From: Asparagopsis taxiformis
Taxonomy: Eukaryota > Rhodophyta > Florideophyceae > Bonnemaisoniales > Bonnemaisoniaceae
Direction of reading: 5' to 3'
Length of the DNA stretch: 64,000 nt
Assembly: GCA_030407315.1 (NCBI GenBank)
Contig: JALQPE010001750.1
Location: 16,638 to 80,637, forward strand
Under the pieces are notes generated by a model. That model was not told the DNA's origin. It saw only the letters and a list, made by a program, of their open reading frames with translations, and did no database searches. Made by a program: the position numbers and the translations under genes. Below, in pieces: positions 1-11,839 of the stretch. Numbering within the stretch: the stretch's first letter is position 1; each line of letters starts with the position of its first letter.

Positions 1-796
1 GGGCGAGACGACGAGGCGACGGCCTGAGAAGCAACGGCTTGACCCGCCCTAACGGATGGGGCGGGAGCGACGGACGCTTCCGTCGCTGGCGGCGCACCGG
101 CCCCGACGAGGGAGGGAGCGCCCTGCGAAGGGTTCCTCGCTCCACCTCCAGCAGAGCCGGCGGGCCGCGGAGTGTTAGCATCGGTACTACGCGTCGTAAC
201 CATCGTGGTCAGTTCGTACGCAACGAAGACGAACAGTGCAACGAGCACGAGAACGAGAGCCACGCGGGCGAAACGGAACAAGAGAACGAAAGGAACGGAA
301 GTAGTAGTACCCAGCGGGGGAAAGAGGTAAGGAATAACGAAAGGCAACGGCCTGGATGACGATGGTGAGAGGAAGGGTGAGCGACGATCGCTATCACGTT
401 AAGCCGCGGCTTAAATAACCTTCGGACGACCGTTGTCGTAATTCCCGCTGGCAGATTCACGAAAGGGCCGCGGCCTACGCACGTATCGCGCTGAATTGAA
501 GCACACCCGCGTGGTGGAATTGGACACTGCATTTGTTGCAGGGAAACGCCTAAGCGAGGCATTGACGAACGATGCCAACGGGCGGGCCGCGATGATTACG
601 AAAGAGCCGGAGCGCACGCGCGCGCTCCGGCGCCGTGGCGATTCGATCAGCCAACCGGGCCGCGTACGTTTAAGCGAGATTTTTCGGGACAACTGCCACG
701 TCCGCAGTTGTACCCGAAAAGGCGCCACGGCCCCGTGTCTCAGGCGCGTCCTGACGGGCCTCGCGTGGCCGGGACGTCCACGTGTGGGGGTGGGGC
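1..796. other. Unassigned sequence ending in a G-rich tract
   Basis: I see no convincing coding region; the short open frames overlap on both strands and have no recognisable motif. The stretch is CpG-rich and purine-rich around 200-340 and ends in a G-rich run (about 785-795) directly before a possible LTR start. It may be the 3' internal end of an LTR retrotransposon that continues beyond the window edge. Confidence 0.3.
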
Positions 797-1880
797 TGTG
801 TAGTATACGTGGCAATTCCGAAATTGCAAATATTTACGTTTTCCGCGGAATTCGAATTTCGGCGGACACGACCGGCGACAGCAATGCACGAACATTGCTG
901 ACGCATGCGCGCGCGCAACCGGTACACGTGTGCAACGAACGTACTGGCACGCGGCCAACGGACCAACGAGTCCCTACGTGCGACCCACAAGGTCCTTTCC
1001 CATTCGGGGACGTTACGCGCAGTGGTTACACTGTAAAGCGATGCCATCGTGGCTATATTGGTATTGGTATCGTGCCGGGAGGGAAAGGGAACAATACATC
1101 GAACGAGCAACGGCTCTAGTCTACGACTGACTTCTACGTTTTACGTTTACGTTTTCGCCCAGCGAGGCTTCGTCTCCGTCGAGCTGCGTACTCCCTACCC
1201 ATCGCCGCACGTAAGGCTGATTGCGTGTAGTGCCTCCGGGCTTGGTTGAGAGCGCCTCCGGTGACGTACCACCTCGTTTGCTAACGTAATCCTCGCGTGG
1301 ATTGTTGCGTCGTGATGCTCGTGTCTACTCGCTAACCTATCTCTACCTTTCTACCTAACATACAGTCAAACACCAGCGGGTGAACTGTTCGTTCGTTTCG
1401 TTAAGGACAGCGTGTCCGTAGCTCGTACCAGCTACTTCGTCACCGAACTATCGTTCCACAGTACCCTCACCTGCTTGGTGGACCACCATTCACGCTGTAT
1501 CAGCTCCCCTTCATCTCCTTCTCGACCGTTTTTCACTCCCCTCACACACTAATTGTCCGTTGACAACTGGTGTATCAGCGTCACACAGTACCATTTCATT
1601 GTACCACTGATCCAGTGTTTGCGCTATCCCTTCTACCCCTTTATAGTTGGCCTGACAACCCAACCTCTCACCTGCATAGCAGTATCACTTGAACCAAGAT
1701 TCTCAACGTATCGTCTGTGTGGCCTTACAACGCACAGTCAAGCAGGCGATCCGCCTTAGCTCTACCACCTCCGCCCTGAGTCTGACTACCTAGAAAGGAG
1801 GGCGCGAACACCTCGCGGTGCTTAGCCGAATCGGCTCACTACCCCAAGTCGAATTGACAGCTCTGGCATTGCACTACACA
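797..1880 (+). mobile_element. Putative LTR (solo or 3' LTR)
   Basis: The stretch begins TGTGTAG and ends CTACACA, an exact 7-bp inverted pair of the TG...CA kind that bounds LTRs. A G-rich tract like a polypurine tract lies directly before it. The flanking five bases are GGGGC on the left and GGGGA on the right, a 4/5 match to a target duplication. No second copy is in the window and I see no coding capacity, so the call rests on the ends alone. Confidence 0.4.
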
Positions 1881-3374
1881 GGGGATTAAATCTTCCTTTG
1901 TAAGAAGGTGTATTTCAAGGTGATTCCGGAGAGGCGCAGGGGTAGTGAAGGTGATTTCAGAGTTTTAGGCGATGGTATGTTTGGTGGTAGGGGAAAAGAG
2001 AGAGGAATTATGGCGGATTACGTCGCTCGGGTGTGGGAAGGTGTTGCCAGAAAGAGGTCAGTGAGTTGGGCGGAACAAGTCGCTCTATGGTGGGAAGGCG
2101 TCGCCGGAAGATGAGGTGGGAGGGTGGGGGAGAAAATCCCAGTGGTAAGTCTGTGCCTATAACCTGTTGAAGAAGAGGAGATACTGTTTCTCGTTGGAGA
2201 TGTTTATTGCGTCGCGACGGTCCGTGACGGGGATTAAATACTATGTGAGTACTGTAAGGAGTTCCTGTAAGTAGTAGTTATTCGTCAAGTAGTGTCATTT
2301 CGAACTTGAACCTACGATTCTTACGGAATTGAAACGTTTTCAGGTATATCAGCGAAGTTTTTTTGTTTCGAAGAACTTACACCTACTACCCTCGAGGGTA
2401 CACTCCAGTCACACTACTAGACGCTCTGCGGCTGAACCGCCTCATCATCGAAGCAGATAATACGGTTGGTCTCACATTATTTTATTGGATGATGTAGGAC
2501 AGCTGTCGTAGAGGGATGGGGTCCTGACTGGTTGGACCATTTCGTTTGCATCCAATGAAGCGAAGGGTAGAGATATGGCGCGCATGGGGGTCGACGAGGG
2601 ACGATTGGCGAAAGTGTGCCGATAGCAATTTGATAACGGATTTCCATTGGTTATGTGCCGTTTCGTTTCGCAGCATGAAATCTGGTGAGGACGCGATGCA
2701 AAATCTGAGGAGATTTTTCATATAAAATGGATATAAAATTGGTTAAATTTAAGAATCTGAGGAGGAAGTATGAGCTGGTGAAAGGTGTAGTGGGCGGGGG
2801 CTGCGAGCCGCAGATTTGTCGGGGTGAATCTAGCGGAATGACAAGGCGCTGGCCTCACAGTAGTGTATTCCGCCACGTGAAAACGTTCACTGGCACAAGC
2901 CGATTCGAAGCGCCACCGGAATCGAAACGATATTTTACGTGGACCGCACATTTCCGGATATTTCGTGGAAGCGAGCCTATCGCAACTGGTTCGCACAGAT
3001 AGCGTCACAAGTGTAATGGCTGCGATCTGCTTGCAATTTCAACCAATCAATCGAGTGCATTCCAAAAATATGTGGCCTGCAATGGTTGCTTATCTCATTG
3101 TGGCTGTTGAGCCACAAACGGAGCGTTGCCTCGCGTACCAGAACCATATCTGGTGCTCTATCACAGCGAATCTCTTAGTGACAAACCAAGCGGGCGCGTG
3201 GATCGGTGGCGGATGGAAAATTTGCTGCATTTTTCCACGCTTTTACCTTCTGTACATGCCCTCCGTACACGCCGCTTTATTTAATTCTCTTCCCCAGTAC
3301 TTTCAACGTCGCGACTTGGCACTGCACCAGTTTCACAAACTTCTTCATACTTTGCAACACCCACTCGTGCAAAT
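1881..3374. other. Gene-free spacer before the MYB gene
   Basis: No open frame here looks like a real gene. The last few hundred bases should hold the promoter and 5' leader of the MYB gene starting at 3375; no TATA box stands out. Confidence 0.5.
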
Positions 3375-4970
3375 ATGGCGTCTGAAACTCAGTTTGATCG
3401 CCTCGTCCCCGTCGCGGCTGCCGATACTCCTTCGCCAGACAAGCTCCCTTCCGATACTGCACCCCCCGCCAAGAAACCCCAACGCAAGAAGTACGTCCTC
3501 ACCAAGCGTCGGCAGTACTGGACCGAAGAAGAGCATGCCCGTTTCCTCGATGCGCTATCCAAACATGGTCGCGAGTGGAAAGCTATTGAGAGAATTGTTG
3601 CCACCAAGACCGCCGTGCAAATTCGCTCCCATGCACAGAAGTACTTTTTGAGACTTGAGCGCCAAGGCTTAGCCCACCCCATGCCCACTCCAACCTCTGC
3701 ACCCCCTTCCAATCCGCTACCACCGCCCCATCCATCTCCAGTCCAAATGCCTCATCACATCATGCACCATCAACGCATACCTTCGCACCCTTATCATCCG
3801 CCTGTCTCCCACCATGTGTATCCACCGCCCGTAGATATGCGTTATGCTACACATGCCGCTGACAATGGCGCCCCGCCACCGGCCGCTCCATACCAACACA
3901 TGCACACCGCCATGCCTCCCGAACACATGCAAGATATATACCACTCGTATTCGCCTGTGCGCCAACTCGCCCACCCATCCTCGTATTCATACAGTTTCTA
4001 CAATCAAACAACGCCGTCGGCTCAACTGCCTTTACCAATCACTCCCCACTCAGAATATTACCCCCATCACTCCACCAACAATCCCCCACCTCACCATGTA
4101 GTACATCCATGCCAATGCCCCGAGTGCATGCCATCTCGACACCCCTACACGCCCTCTTACTATGTCCCTGTTGCCCACCCCGTCCCCGCCGAGCCGGTAA
4201 TTGGATATCCACCTCCTCCGGTTCGTCATGTATCTCATATCTCTCAAGGCGTGCAGACAACTGCAGCAACTGATGCACCTCAGCCGCAACAAGGAGCTGC
4301 TGAACCGCCAATTGTCCCTCCTTCTACTAATACCCCTGCTGGTCCTTCTGCCGCACCTGTATTGTCGCAGCCTCCACCTACCGGAAAGCCATTGTGTAGC
4401 AACACGGAAGCAGATACTCCGGACCGTGCAAAATCCAACTTCTCCTTACTTCTCACAGCGGGCCGAGAACTGGAGGCAAGAAATGGGCAACCCCAAGCGA
4501 ATTCGACGCCACGCCAGCAACCACCCCCAGGAGCAGAACCCTTCTCTACTACTCCGAAAGCAGATCATATTGGGACGAAGAAGCCTTGCAATACAAGTCC
4601 TGTCTCTTCAGAAGTCGTCCCTGACCGCAAACGGGTTTCGTATGATGAAGAACCAAACAGTTATACTGACCAGCTGGTTCCATTGTATCCGAACCGACCT
4701 GCCGATACTCACGCCCCTGACGTGAATAGAAGCATAAAGAAAAGAAGAATCTCATCCATTATTAACGAAGATGAGAATGCCACCGTAAGGTCACGAAGGA
4801 AGATTAGTGATGCGGAGACACCATCACAATCATCTATGGACAAGTCCAAGCGAAACTTCTTCAAACCTAAAATTGGATTTCCCTGGTCGTCACCGAATCC
4901 TGGGTCACTCCATCACATTCTCTCCGATGAGCATGGAGATGTCCGTGTTCCTATCATGCAAGGAAACTGA
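3375..4970 (+). CDS. SHAQKYF-class MYB-related transcription factor (CCA1/REVEILLE-like)
   Basis: A 531-aa protein with one MYB/SANT repeat at about residues 43-95. It has the spaced tryptophans W49 (YWTEEEH) and W68 (GREWKAI), then ATKTAVQIR leading into SHAQKYF at residues 85-91, the signature of plant CCA1/LHY/REVEILLE-type single-repeat MYBs that bind promoter elements in the nucleus. From about residue 104 to 330 the protein is very rich in proline and histidine with many short HP/PP runs, and the C-terminal third is charged with a basic KKRR patch near 456, so most of the protein is probably disordered. The ATG is the first in frame and is followed at once by conserved sequence; there is no intron. 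The repeat class is certain. A clock or light role as in plants is only inferred from the family. Confidence 0.9.
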   Translation: MASETQFDRLVPVAAADTPSPDKLPSDTAPPAKKPQRKKYVLTKRRQYWTEEEHARFLDALSKHGREWKAIERIVATKTAVQIRSHAQKYFLRLERQGLAHPMPTPTSAPPSNPLPPPHPSPVQMPHHIMHHQRIPSHPYHPPVSHHVYPPPVDMRYATHAADNGAPPPAAPYQHMHTAMPPEHMQDIYHSYSPVRQLAHPSSYSYSFYNQTTPSAQLPLPITPHSEYYPHHSTNNPPPHHVVHPCQCPECMPSRHPYTPSYYVPVAHPVPAEPVIGYPPPPVRHVSHISQGVQTTAATDAPQPQQGAAEPPIVPPSTNTPAGPSAAPVLSQPPPTGKPLCSNTEADTPDRAKSNFSLLLTAGRELEARNGQPQANSTPRQQPPPGAEPFSTTPKADHIGTKKPCNTSPVSSEVVPDRKRVSYDEEPNSYTDQLVPLYPNRPADTHAPDVNRSIKKRRISSIINEDENATVRSRRKISDAETPSQSSMDKSKRNFFKPKIGFPWSSPNPGSLHHILSDEHGDVRVPIMQGN

Positions 4971-5202
4971 AACCCATCTTGTTTACCAATACTGGTTGAG
5001 TAACTTTACTCATGCTTATCCTACATTAACTTATAGAGCAATAGAACGACACAGTGAAGAGTATGCTGTCCAAAATTTTCTCGGTAGATGCCCTGCGACT
5101 TTTGATATGGATATGATCCTAAAGATTTCAACTGTTTCGAAAATTAGACGACACAATCGCAAAGAGTATATCACCAGTCCGTGACGAGGGTAGAAGTTCA
5201 AC

Positions 5203-6513
5203 TCAATATTTCGTATGAGGTGGAGAGACACCATTTGCGAGACGTGACGCTCTATTTCTCAACACAACTTGGCTCGCACAGTGAATTCCACCATACATGC
5301 ACGTGATAGCACTGAAATCAAGATATTCTACTGTTCCAGAGAAAAGCGAAGAGGTGGCGATTCGTCTTGCCGAATTCTTCTCTATGGAAACGATTTTTCC
5401 TCTGCCAAGGTTGAGAATGTTGCATCCATAGTTCAATTGTTCCTCACTTGAAATTGGGATGATGGAAAAACCTTTCTCTCGAAGATACGTAGAAAACTCA
5501 ACATCCTTGCGTACTAATCGATATCTACCAATAGTTGACAGAGATGTGACATCTGCACTGGGAGATGGGCTATACACATACTCATCAACTACGCGCCTAG
5601 TAGGACTATTCTCTCCCATCATTTCTTCTAGGACGAGGCAACAATTTTCGGACAGTACGTTAAACACAGTGTCAAGGTGCATACGTTCTTGTCTTTTCTC
5701 TAATTCGTCTTTGACAACAGCCACAGCCTCAGTTCCGATGAGATCCTCTTTCAATAAATATTCCACAGCAGTCTGATTGGAACGTGGACCAATTCCTATG
5801 AACGAAAGTTTGTCACCAACTGGGAAGAAATCGCCACCCTCTAGATGACCAGGTGGTGGAATACGTCCGATTATATTTAAACCAAGTTTTTTGAAGCAAA
5901 ACTGCATAATGTCAACCTCTCGTTCGCGCTGGGGGGAACCAAGCCTCGCCATGACTATGCCCTTTCGTGTCGTAATTTGCTGATCTCGCACAAAAATGAT
6001 ATTGCTCAATGGGTCGAATTGGTACGATGCCTGAAAGCCTGTATCTCTCGGAGACGGAGAAATTGTAACAGTGGGATTTGTGAAGATGATATCTACCAAC
6101 TGTTGCTCTCCCATTTCTTCAATTACCATGCGCTTGTAAGCATCACTGACATAGTACTTTTCTGCTTTCGTTGTTGCCTGTTGCACGGGTGCTTGAATTG
6201 CTGTAGATGTGCTATCATTGCAGAAAGTATACTTGAGACAAGAGAAGGCAAGAGTCTCGAGTGCCACGCGATCACCAACCGAGTGGTCAATGTTAGACAT
6301 GAGAATAGTGCGTACGTCTGCAACGGTTACACCATTCCTTTCCAGCACATCTACAAACGCTTGGTGTGCATCTCGAGCACGTCGAATGTTTACCGGCTTT
6401 TCATATAGTGCACCCGCAGGATGTAGAGAACCCATCGTTTTAGACAGAGCGGAGGGTGTGCAGACTATCACCATAGCGGCGTCATCGTTTTCGTGAAGCT
6501 GTCCAGTTTGCAT
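5203..6513 (-). CDS. Arginine deiminase
   Basis: A 436-aa protein counted from the ATG at 6513; the frame is open a little further upstream but without ATG. Arginine deiminases hydrolyse L-arginine to citrulline and ammonia. The family motifs occur in order: FVRDQQITTRKGIVMARL (the FxRD block), HLEGGDFFPVGD (the EGGD block), MHLDTVF (the catalytic HxD block), and near the C-terminus YGGIHCASQ, which carries the nucleophilic cysteine. Length and order match bacterial and protist ADIs, and every catalytic residue I can place is present. I see no clear targeting peptide, so a cytosolic enzyme is likely. It converges on the MYB gene (232 bp apart) and diverges from the uS3 gene across a spacer of about 0.7 kb. 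Agmatine deiminase was considered, but the FxRD and C-terminal blocks fit ADI better. Confidence 0.88.
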   Translation of the reverse strand: MQTGQLHENDDAAMVIVCTPSALSKTMGSLHPAGALYEKPVNIRRARDAHQAFVDVLERNGVTVADVRTILMSNIDHSVGDRVALETLAFSCLKYTFCNDSTSTAIQAPVQQATTKAEKYYVSDAYKRMVIEEMGEQQLVDIIFTNPTVTISPSPRDTGFQASYQFDPLSNIIFVRDQQITTRKGIVMARLGSPQREREVDIMQFCFKKLGLNIIGRIPPPGHLEGGDFFPVGDKLSFIGIGPRSNQTAVEYLLKEDLIGTEAVAVVKDELEKRQERMHLDTVFNVLSENCCLVLEEMMGENSPTRRVVDEYVYSPSPSADVTSLSTIGRYRLVRKDVEFSTYLREKGFSIIPISSEEQLNYGCNILNLGRGKIVSIEKNSARRIATSSLFSGTVEYLDFSAITCMYGGIHCASQVVLRNRASRLANGVSPPHTKY

Positions 6514-7209
6514 TTTAGCTTGCGGTTGTCGCACACGTGGGGAACATGAACAATAAAATGAAGCTTCACGTAAATACTGGAACTCTGAAGACCAGAGTCA
6601 TACATATTCGTCGTGGAAGCTGATTGTTCAAGTCGACATGAATTGTACAGTTACAATATATGGTGATGTTAGAATGACAAATGATGTGAATTCCGAATCA
6701 CCTGCCCGCTCCATGTGAGAAGATACGAGAGGCTGCAAATTGCACTTGATGACAAAGCCGTCTAAAAATTGTACTCAACGACTTTTGTGATTTGGTGTTC
6801 TCAACTCGACAGCTTCGGCTGACGAACTGGAATCAGCAGAAACAACATCATCAAATTCACAGCAACGGAGTGGAACCATAGCCGAGCGTTTCGCAACCGC
6901 GCGTTGAGAGAGTGGATTCTCTTCTTCGGTCGCTGGACTTCGAATCGTACAAACGTGAAATAGAAAATGTTTTTCAATAAATACTTCCCATCAACAATTT
7001 CTTTTCATCATAAGCAATTAAAAATAATAATTTCAATTATGCAACTTTGCCCTAGCTCAGCAACCTGCCCCCCCGACGCCGCCATTATCCCCCCTACGGT
7101 GTCATTGAATCGTTGCGCACTCGCTTGACCCAACTACCGCAGCCCACTCCTACATCTCGCCGTCGTCGATCGACTGCTGCAATCCCAATTTTCCTAGCTA
7201 CAGGGAAAA
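6514..7209. promoter_or_regulatory. Divergent promoter region between arginine deiminase and uS3
   Basis: This 696-bp spacer lies between two head-to-head genes, so it should hold both promoters and 5' leaders. The stretch at about 6960-7040 is very A/T-rich, and the last 130 bases before the uS3 ATG are pyrimidine-rich with C runs, as is common before eukaryotic ribosomal protein genes. No coding sequence is seen. Confidence 0.4.
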
Positions 7210-8119
7210 ATGTCTGCGCAAATCTCAAAGAAGAAAAAGTTTGTCGCCGATGGTGTGCTCTACGCCGAACTCAATGAGTTGCTGACGCGCGAATTGGCTG
7301 AAGAGGGTTACTCCGGTGTCGAGGTTCGAGTCACCCCCTCTAAGACGGAGGTCGTGATCCGAGCTACTCGTACACAATCAGTTCTTGGCGAGAAAGGACG
7401 CCGCATTCGCGAGCTAACTGCTGTTGTCCAAAAGCGTTTTGCTTTCCCTGAAAACTCTGTCGAGCTGTTTGTCGAGAAGGTCGCCAATCGTGGTCTGTGC
7501 GCCATTGCTCAAGCGGAGAGCTTGAGGTATAAGCTTGTCGGCGGACTTGCTGTTCGTCGTGCATGCTATGGAGTTTTGCGATTTGTGATGGAAAATGGTG
7601 CCAAGGTAGGTTATACGATTTTTTTGTTTTGCTCGACTGCCACGGTTCATATTATCCATTCGACATTTGCTCAGCTTTTGTCCCAGACTACGCGTATTTT
7701 TCCCAGTCTCATCGTCCTGCGGGTTCAGGGTCCCTATGCGTGTATTCAGTCAGTTCGACATATGCCCAGGATACTGATTTCTAACCGATGTTTCTAAACT
7801 TGGTACTGGTTGTGCATGTCAGGGATGTTCGGTTTCGGTGTCCGGAAAGCTTCGCGCTCAGCGTGCAAAAACAATGAAATTCAGTGACGGGTATATGATT
7901 TCATCTGGTCACCCAGTGAAAGAGTATGTAGACACTGCGTACCGCCATGTGCTGCTACGACAGGGTGTGCTTGGTATCAAAGTGATGATCATGCTCCCGC
8001 ACGATCCGACTGGCAAGACAGGTCCGCAAAAGCCTCTTCCAGATGTTGTGACAGTATTGGAACCAAAGGAGGAGTACGTGCCCCCAGCTCCGGCAGTTGC
8101 GCCTGTTGCCGTGATGTAA
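7210..8119 (+). CDS. RPS3: 40S ribosomal protein uS3 (RPS3), two exons
   Basis: Exons 7210-7605 and 7823-8119 give a 230-aa protein closely matching eukaryotic cytosolic uS3. It starts [16 protein letters not shown], has the type-2 KH region with [19 protein letters not shown], then [15 protein letters not shown] and [10 protein letters not shown], and in exon 2 [14 protein letters not shown] and [18 protein letters not shown]. uS3 sits on the head of the small ribosomal subunit at the mRNA entry channel. The intron splits the conserved stretch [14 protein letters not shown] in phase 0. Read through, the first exon would enter unrelated sequence and stop at 7797, so splicing is required. The C-terminus is a little shorter than the animal protein, as is common outside animals. 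Confidence 0.97.
7606..7822 (+). other. Spliceosomal intron of the uS3 gene
   Basis: A 217-bp phase-0 intron with 5' site GTAGGT and 3' site CAG. CTAAC at about 7781 and CTAAA at about 7794 are branch-point candidates about 30-40 nt before the 3' site. The boundaries are fixed by protein homology on both sides. Confidence 0.92.
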
Positions 8120-10293
8120 ATGTGATGTAAACGTCGAGAGATTGGTTTCTAAATGCTTTGCTGTTGAATAGATTTGATGCGTGGGTAGGTGATAGACGGA
8201 GCAATCATCCTAGAAGCGTGCATTGTCGTGAGAATCACGTGGCAACAGCACACGAAAAGGGTTACATATTTGAAGGGATCGATGTCATGCAGCCATCAAA
8301 AGTCGCGTATGTCTATGCATACTCGGCGTACATATCGGAAAGTGTTGACGTACATGCTGTTGACAGAGAGGTTTGAAGTAATTTGAGCGGTTTGCGTGAC
8401 AAATTTGGCTGACGTGCTCTTCGCGAACGAGAAACTAGACGTATTTTCAGTCACTCGTGGATCGGATCGATACAGGGTAAGGCGGTTGTGATGATCACAA
8501 GTGCAAATCGCTTATAAAGTTGGAATATAGATATGGTGGGTGGTGACAGTCAACTGCGATGGTGGCATGGTCGAAAGGCATAATTGAATTTCTGGCCTGG
8601 GTTTGGATTATAAAACGAGTTGCTAGGTGCACTAGCGAGTAGGTTTGCATGGCAGCGATGGCAAGTGTGTGGTGTGGTGGGCCGCAGCGGAGTTGAGCCG
8701 CGCCTCAAGCGCGCGCGCGTTGCGGTTTTGTTTTGCGTCAGGGCCGGGCTGGGATGGAAGGAATGGCGATGGAATGTCAGCAGTACGTGATTGAATTGGG
8801 GAAAAGTATGAAATAATCGGGACGTGCCGTTGAGGAGTTTGTCCAATGAAGACGTCTGTGTTGATCTTGCGTCTGCATTACGGGTGTCCAGTGGTAGTGA
8901 GAGGAGAAGGATGCGTCCTGGCGTGCTAGTGCGGTACAGAGCGAGCACTTTGCACGTGGAATCACACGGGACGGGTGCGGGGCGGCCGAAGCTTTCGTGT
9001 ATCGGCATTTGAGTGTACGGAGTGCTGTGTATGAAGACGTGGCAGTGCAATGGTAGTGTGTTGTGTGGACATAACAGCATGTTGAAAGGTGGTACACGAG
9101 GGCGTGATGGTGGACCGGGCGGGGCTGAACGGGGCGTCGTTGGGCGGGCACTGTACAGTACGAGTGGTGTGGAAATGGGTTGTATGTATCGAATTTGCGT
9201 CAGTAACGGAAGAAACGATGCAGGAGGCCAGAGAGCGGAGTGGAACAGCAAGTGTACTGTAGTGTACGCGCGCACACGGCGGCCGTTGGCGACCGAGTGC
9301 TGTTGTTGGTGGCCGCAGAGCGACTGTACAGTCGGGCCAATATATAATTATATCGTGGAGGGCATGTCATGGCATATGTTAGTAACGAGCAAGACGGACG
9401 GAAGTTGCGTGAAAGAAAAGTCATCGGCACGCGTCTTGTTTGAAACATATGTTGGCTGCTGTCAGGTCAGGCCAACTGCTCTGCGCGACGGCGCAGATCC
9501 ACAACTTAGCAGTCGGGAGGCACGCATCACAGTACATATATGTTGTAACGAGATGTTAATCTGCCGCGCACTACTGTACCGTACAGCGCAGTGCATACGC
9601 ACGTCGATGTATGTATGTTGGGCCATCGAACAAGAGATCTGCAGTACTGTACCCTGATTGCATCCAGCCAACCAAGCCTGCCGACTCGACGCGCCCGGAC
9701 TTGCCTGCCTAATAGCTCCGCGTCATCCACTCGGTTCTACAAGGCAAGACACAGTTTTGGGTGAGCGTCCCAGCTTGCAACATCTCGTTGGCCTACTGAT
9801 ATTTGTAATCGTTCCAAACTCCTTTTGACGGCACGTTGAAGCAACACACACTTGGCGTTAGCTGTTTCAGAAGAGTAAGCGTAATATAAACATATTGTAC
9901 TCGTGCCACATTACAGGTAAGATACGCTCGACGTATAGAAACCCTTCTGCATCGCCACAAGATGGTCCACGTCGCATTAAAATTATTTAGTCCCAATCCC
10001 GCGGTTTTTTTTGTTAAATGCGCCTCTCTACTCCAACTTTGTGTTATGATCCCAAACCTTGCACACACCACCACTCAGTCCTGAGACGGTAGCATCTTAT
10101 GACCACCCTGCGCCACATTCGGCATCAGTCCGCCCACGGTCCGTGGCGCTTCGCCCAGCCCACTTCTCCCGCATCCTTCTACATAAACATTCACTTGCTC
10201 TCCAAACTCTAATCTTCCCATGCACAAACCTCGCTTCAACAACATCATCATTAACGCATACGCTCACGCCATACTCCCTTCAATCAATCCACC
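8120..10293. other. Long gene-free stretch between uS3 and the unknown 482-aa gene
   Basis: This 2.2-kb interval has no gene I can support. From about 8520 to 9660 the plus strand is markedly richer in G and T than in C and A; from about 10060 to 10290 the bias reverses. Open frames in the biased part consist of repeated simple-composition residues and begin without ATG. Short palindromes around GTAC (for example near 9318-9332) occur but form no clear array. The last 250 bases are the probable leader of the next gene. Confidence 0.4.
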
Positions 10294-11742
10294 ATGCCCA
10301 TTAATACCACTCCGCTGCGCGATTATTCCGAGCAAGAACTGCGAGCGCTACCAGCAGACAGCCGTCTCCTTTTCGCTGATAACGTCAGCAATGGCATCCT
10401 CACCTGGCACGCTTCCGAAAACCCTTCAAACACACACCGGCGCCGCAGAGTCCTCCAGGATGATTCAACTGTCACTCCACAGCAATTCAAACAAGTCCTT
10501 TCACACATCCGCGCCCTTCGTTGCATTTCCCGCGGCTTATCATCTTTCTCATTCTATCCAACCACTGAACAGCAATGTCAAGTCAACAACTTTCTCTGGC
10601 GCGCCGCAAACAATGTTTCTTTCGATGCCAGAGAAGCTGCCACTCTCTTCCAGCGTACCGTCTTCATTATCAGCATGCCATCTACCCTCTTCGACTACCT
10701 CACAAAAGTCACCTGGACCCAACTTCAGGACGTCATTTTATTCACTCTCACCAATCTTGCAAACGGCTCAAATGGCCTTCACGTCCTGCGAAATGAACTA
10801 GCTCCATCTCTCGCCTCCCGTCTCGATCATTACTTGCCTGATGCCAACCCCCAATCAACTTGCGACCCTATCGCATTTCGTAACATGCTTGATTACGTAA
10901 TGGACCGCATCGTCTCTGTCGGTCCGTGGGTTATGCCCACTACGCTGTGCTATCTTTCTGCTTCTGACATGACAGAACTGCTCGCTCAGCGCTATGACAG
11001 ACCCATATTTGCCACTCCAGAAAGATTTGAGCTCATGCACAGCATGGTGTGGAATATTTATCGCGATTGGCAGACCTACCGAGAGGTTCTCGTTCAACTC
11101 GGCGGTCGCACTCGCCCGGATGCACTCGAGACTATGGCCAATATCATATCTAGGCGTGCCCAGGGTTTTCTCGATCAGAGCATCCGAGCGGTTTTGCGAA
11201 TTTCTTCAAACATGCAGTTCTGCGACGAAACTTCGCTGCCGCAGAGAAATACACAAGGGCCTCCTTCGCCACCCGTTCCAGCAGTGAATAGTTACCTCTC
11301 TCTTCTCCCAACCGACGTCGTCTTGGGAAAACTCATTCCTAAGCTATGTGATGTTTATTCCACCGATGACGATTGCCATCGCATGGCAGCTTCATCTAGT
11401 CCGATATTGGACGTGCCCACTGAGCCGACGCTGCCACCCAGTGTTCCCTTCTCCTTGAAACATCTTGTGTTGGAGGATCGGATTCTGCTGCAGCTATACC
11501 GAAGTTGTGACCCAGACGATGACGAGGAGATGCGCGAAGCCGAAGAACCACCACATGCGGTGTCAGAAGATAGCGAGAATGAGATTCATCCGCAAGAACC
11601 GGAGCGTCGTGCTGAACCGGGCGCGGAGAGTCCTCGCAGAAGAAGGCTAGATGAACAAGGTTCGTTCCACAGGGTCTCGAATGACACAGACAGTGATAGT
11701 TCTCCCGATGTCGGCGATGCACTGGTTGAGATCGACATGTAG
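10294..11742 (+). CDS. Unknown protein with acidic, disordered C-terminus
   Basis: A 482-aa intronless open frame with a clean ATG after a C-rich leader. I do not recognise the family. Residues about 50-310 read as a folded, mostly helical region with regular hydrophobic spacing and few charged runs. From about residue 395 the protein becomes strongly acidic, with DPDDDEEMREAEEP, then an E/R/P-rich tail containing PRRRR, which looks disordered and nuclear in character. No signal peptide or membrane segment is seen. It converges on the Nudix gene with only about 97 bp between stop codons. Nothing suggests a transposon origin; a lineage-specific host gene is the simplest reading. Confidence 0.7.
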   Translation: MPINTTPLRDYSEQELRALPADSRLLFADNVSNGILTWHASENPSNTHRRRRVLQDDSTVTPQQFKQVLSHIRALRCISRGLSSFSFYPTTEQQCQVNNFLWRAANNVSFDAREAATLFQRTVFIISMPSTLFDYLTKVTWTQLQDVILFTLTNLANGSNGLHVLRNELAPSLASRLDHYLPDANPQSTCDPIAFRNMLDYVMDRIVSVGPWVMPTTLCYLSASDMTELLAQRYDRPIFATPERFELMHSMVWNIYRDWQTYREVLVQLGGRTRPDALETMANIISRRAQGFLDQSIRAVLRISSNMQFCDETSLPQRNTQGPPSPPVPAVNSYLSLLPTDVVLGKLIPKLCDVYSTDDDCHRMAASSSPILDVPTEPTLPPSVPFSLKHLVLEDRILLQLYRSCDPDDDEEMREAEEPPHAVSEDSENEIHPQEPERRAEPGAESPRRRRLDEQGSFHRVSNDTDSDSSPDVGDALVEIDM

Positions 11743-11839
11743 CAATTGTGTATGCAAACAAAATTGCAGTGTATGTATATATCAATAACTTTGTAAATGT
11801 GCTGCTCCCTTGTGTGCGATGTTGGTATTTATAAAAGGG

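Noticed and set aside
8550..9275. A 241-codon open frame on the minus strand.
   Set aside because: It begins at GTG, not ATG, lies in strand-biased sequence and has simple H/P/S/T-rich composition with no motif.
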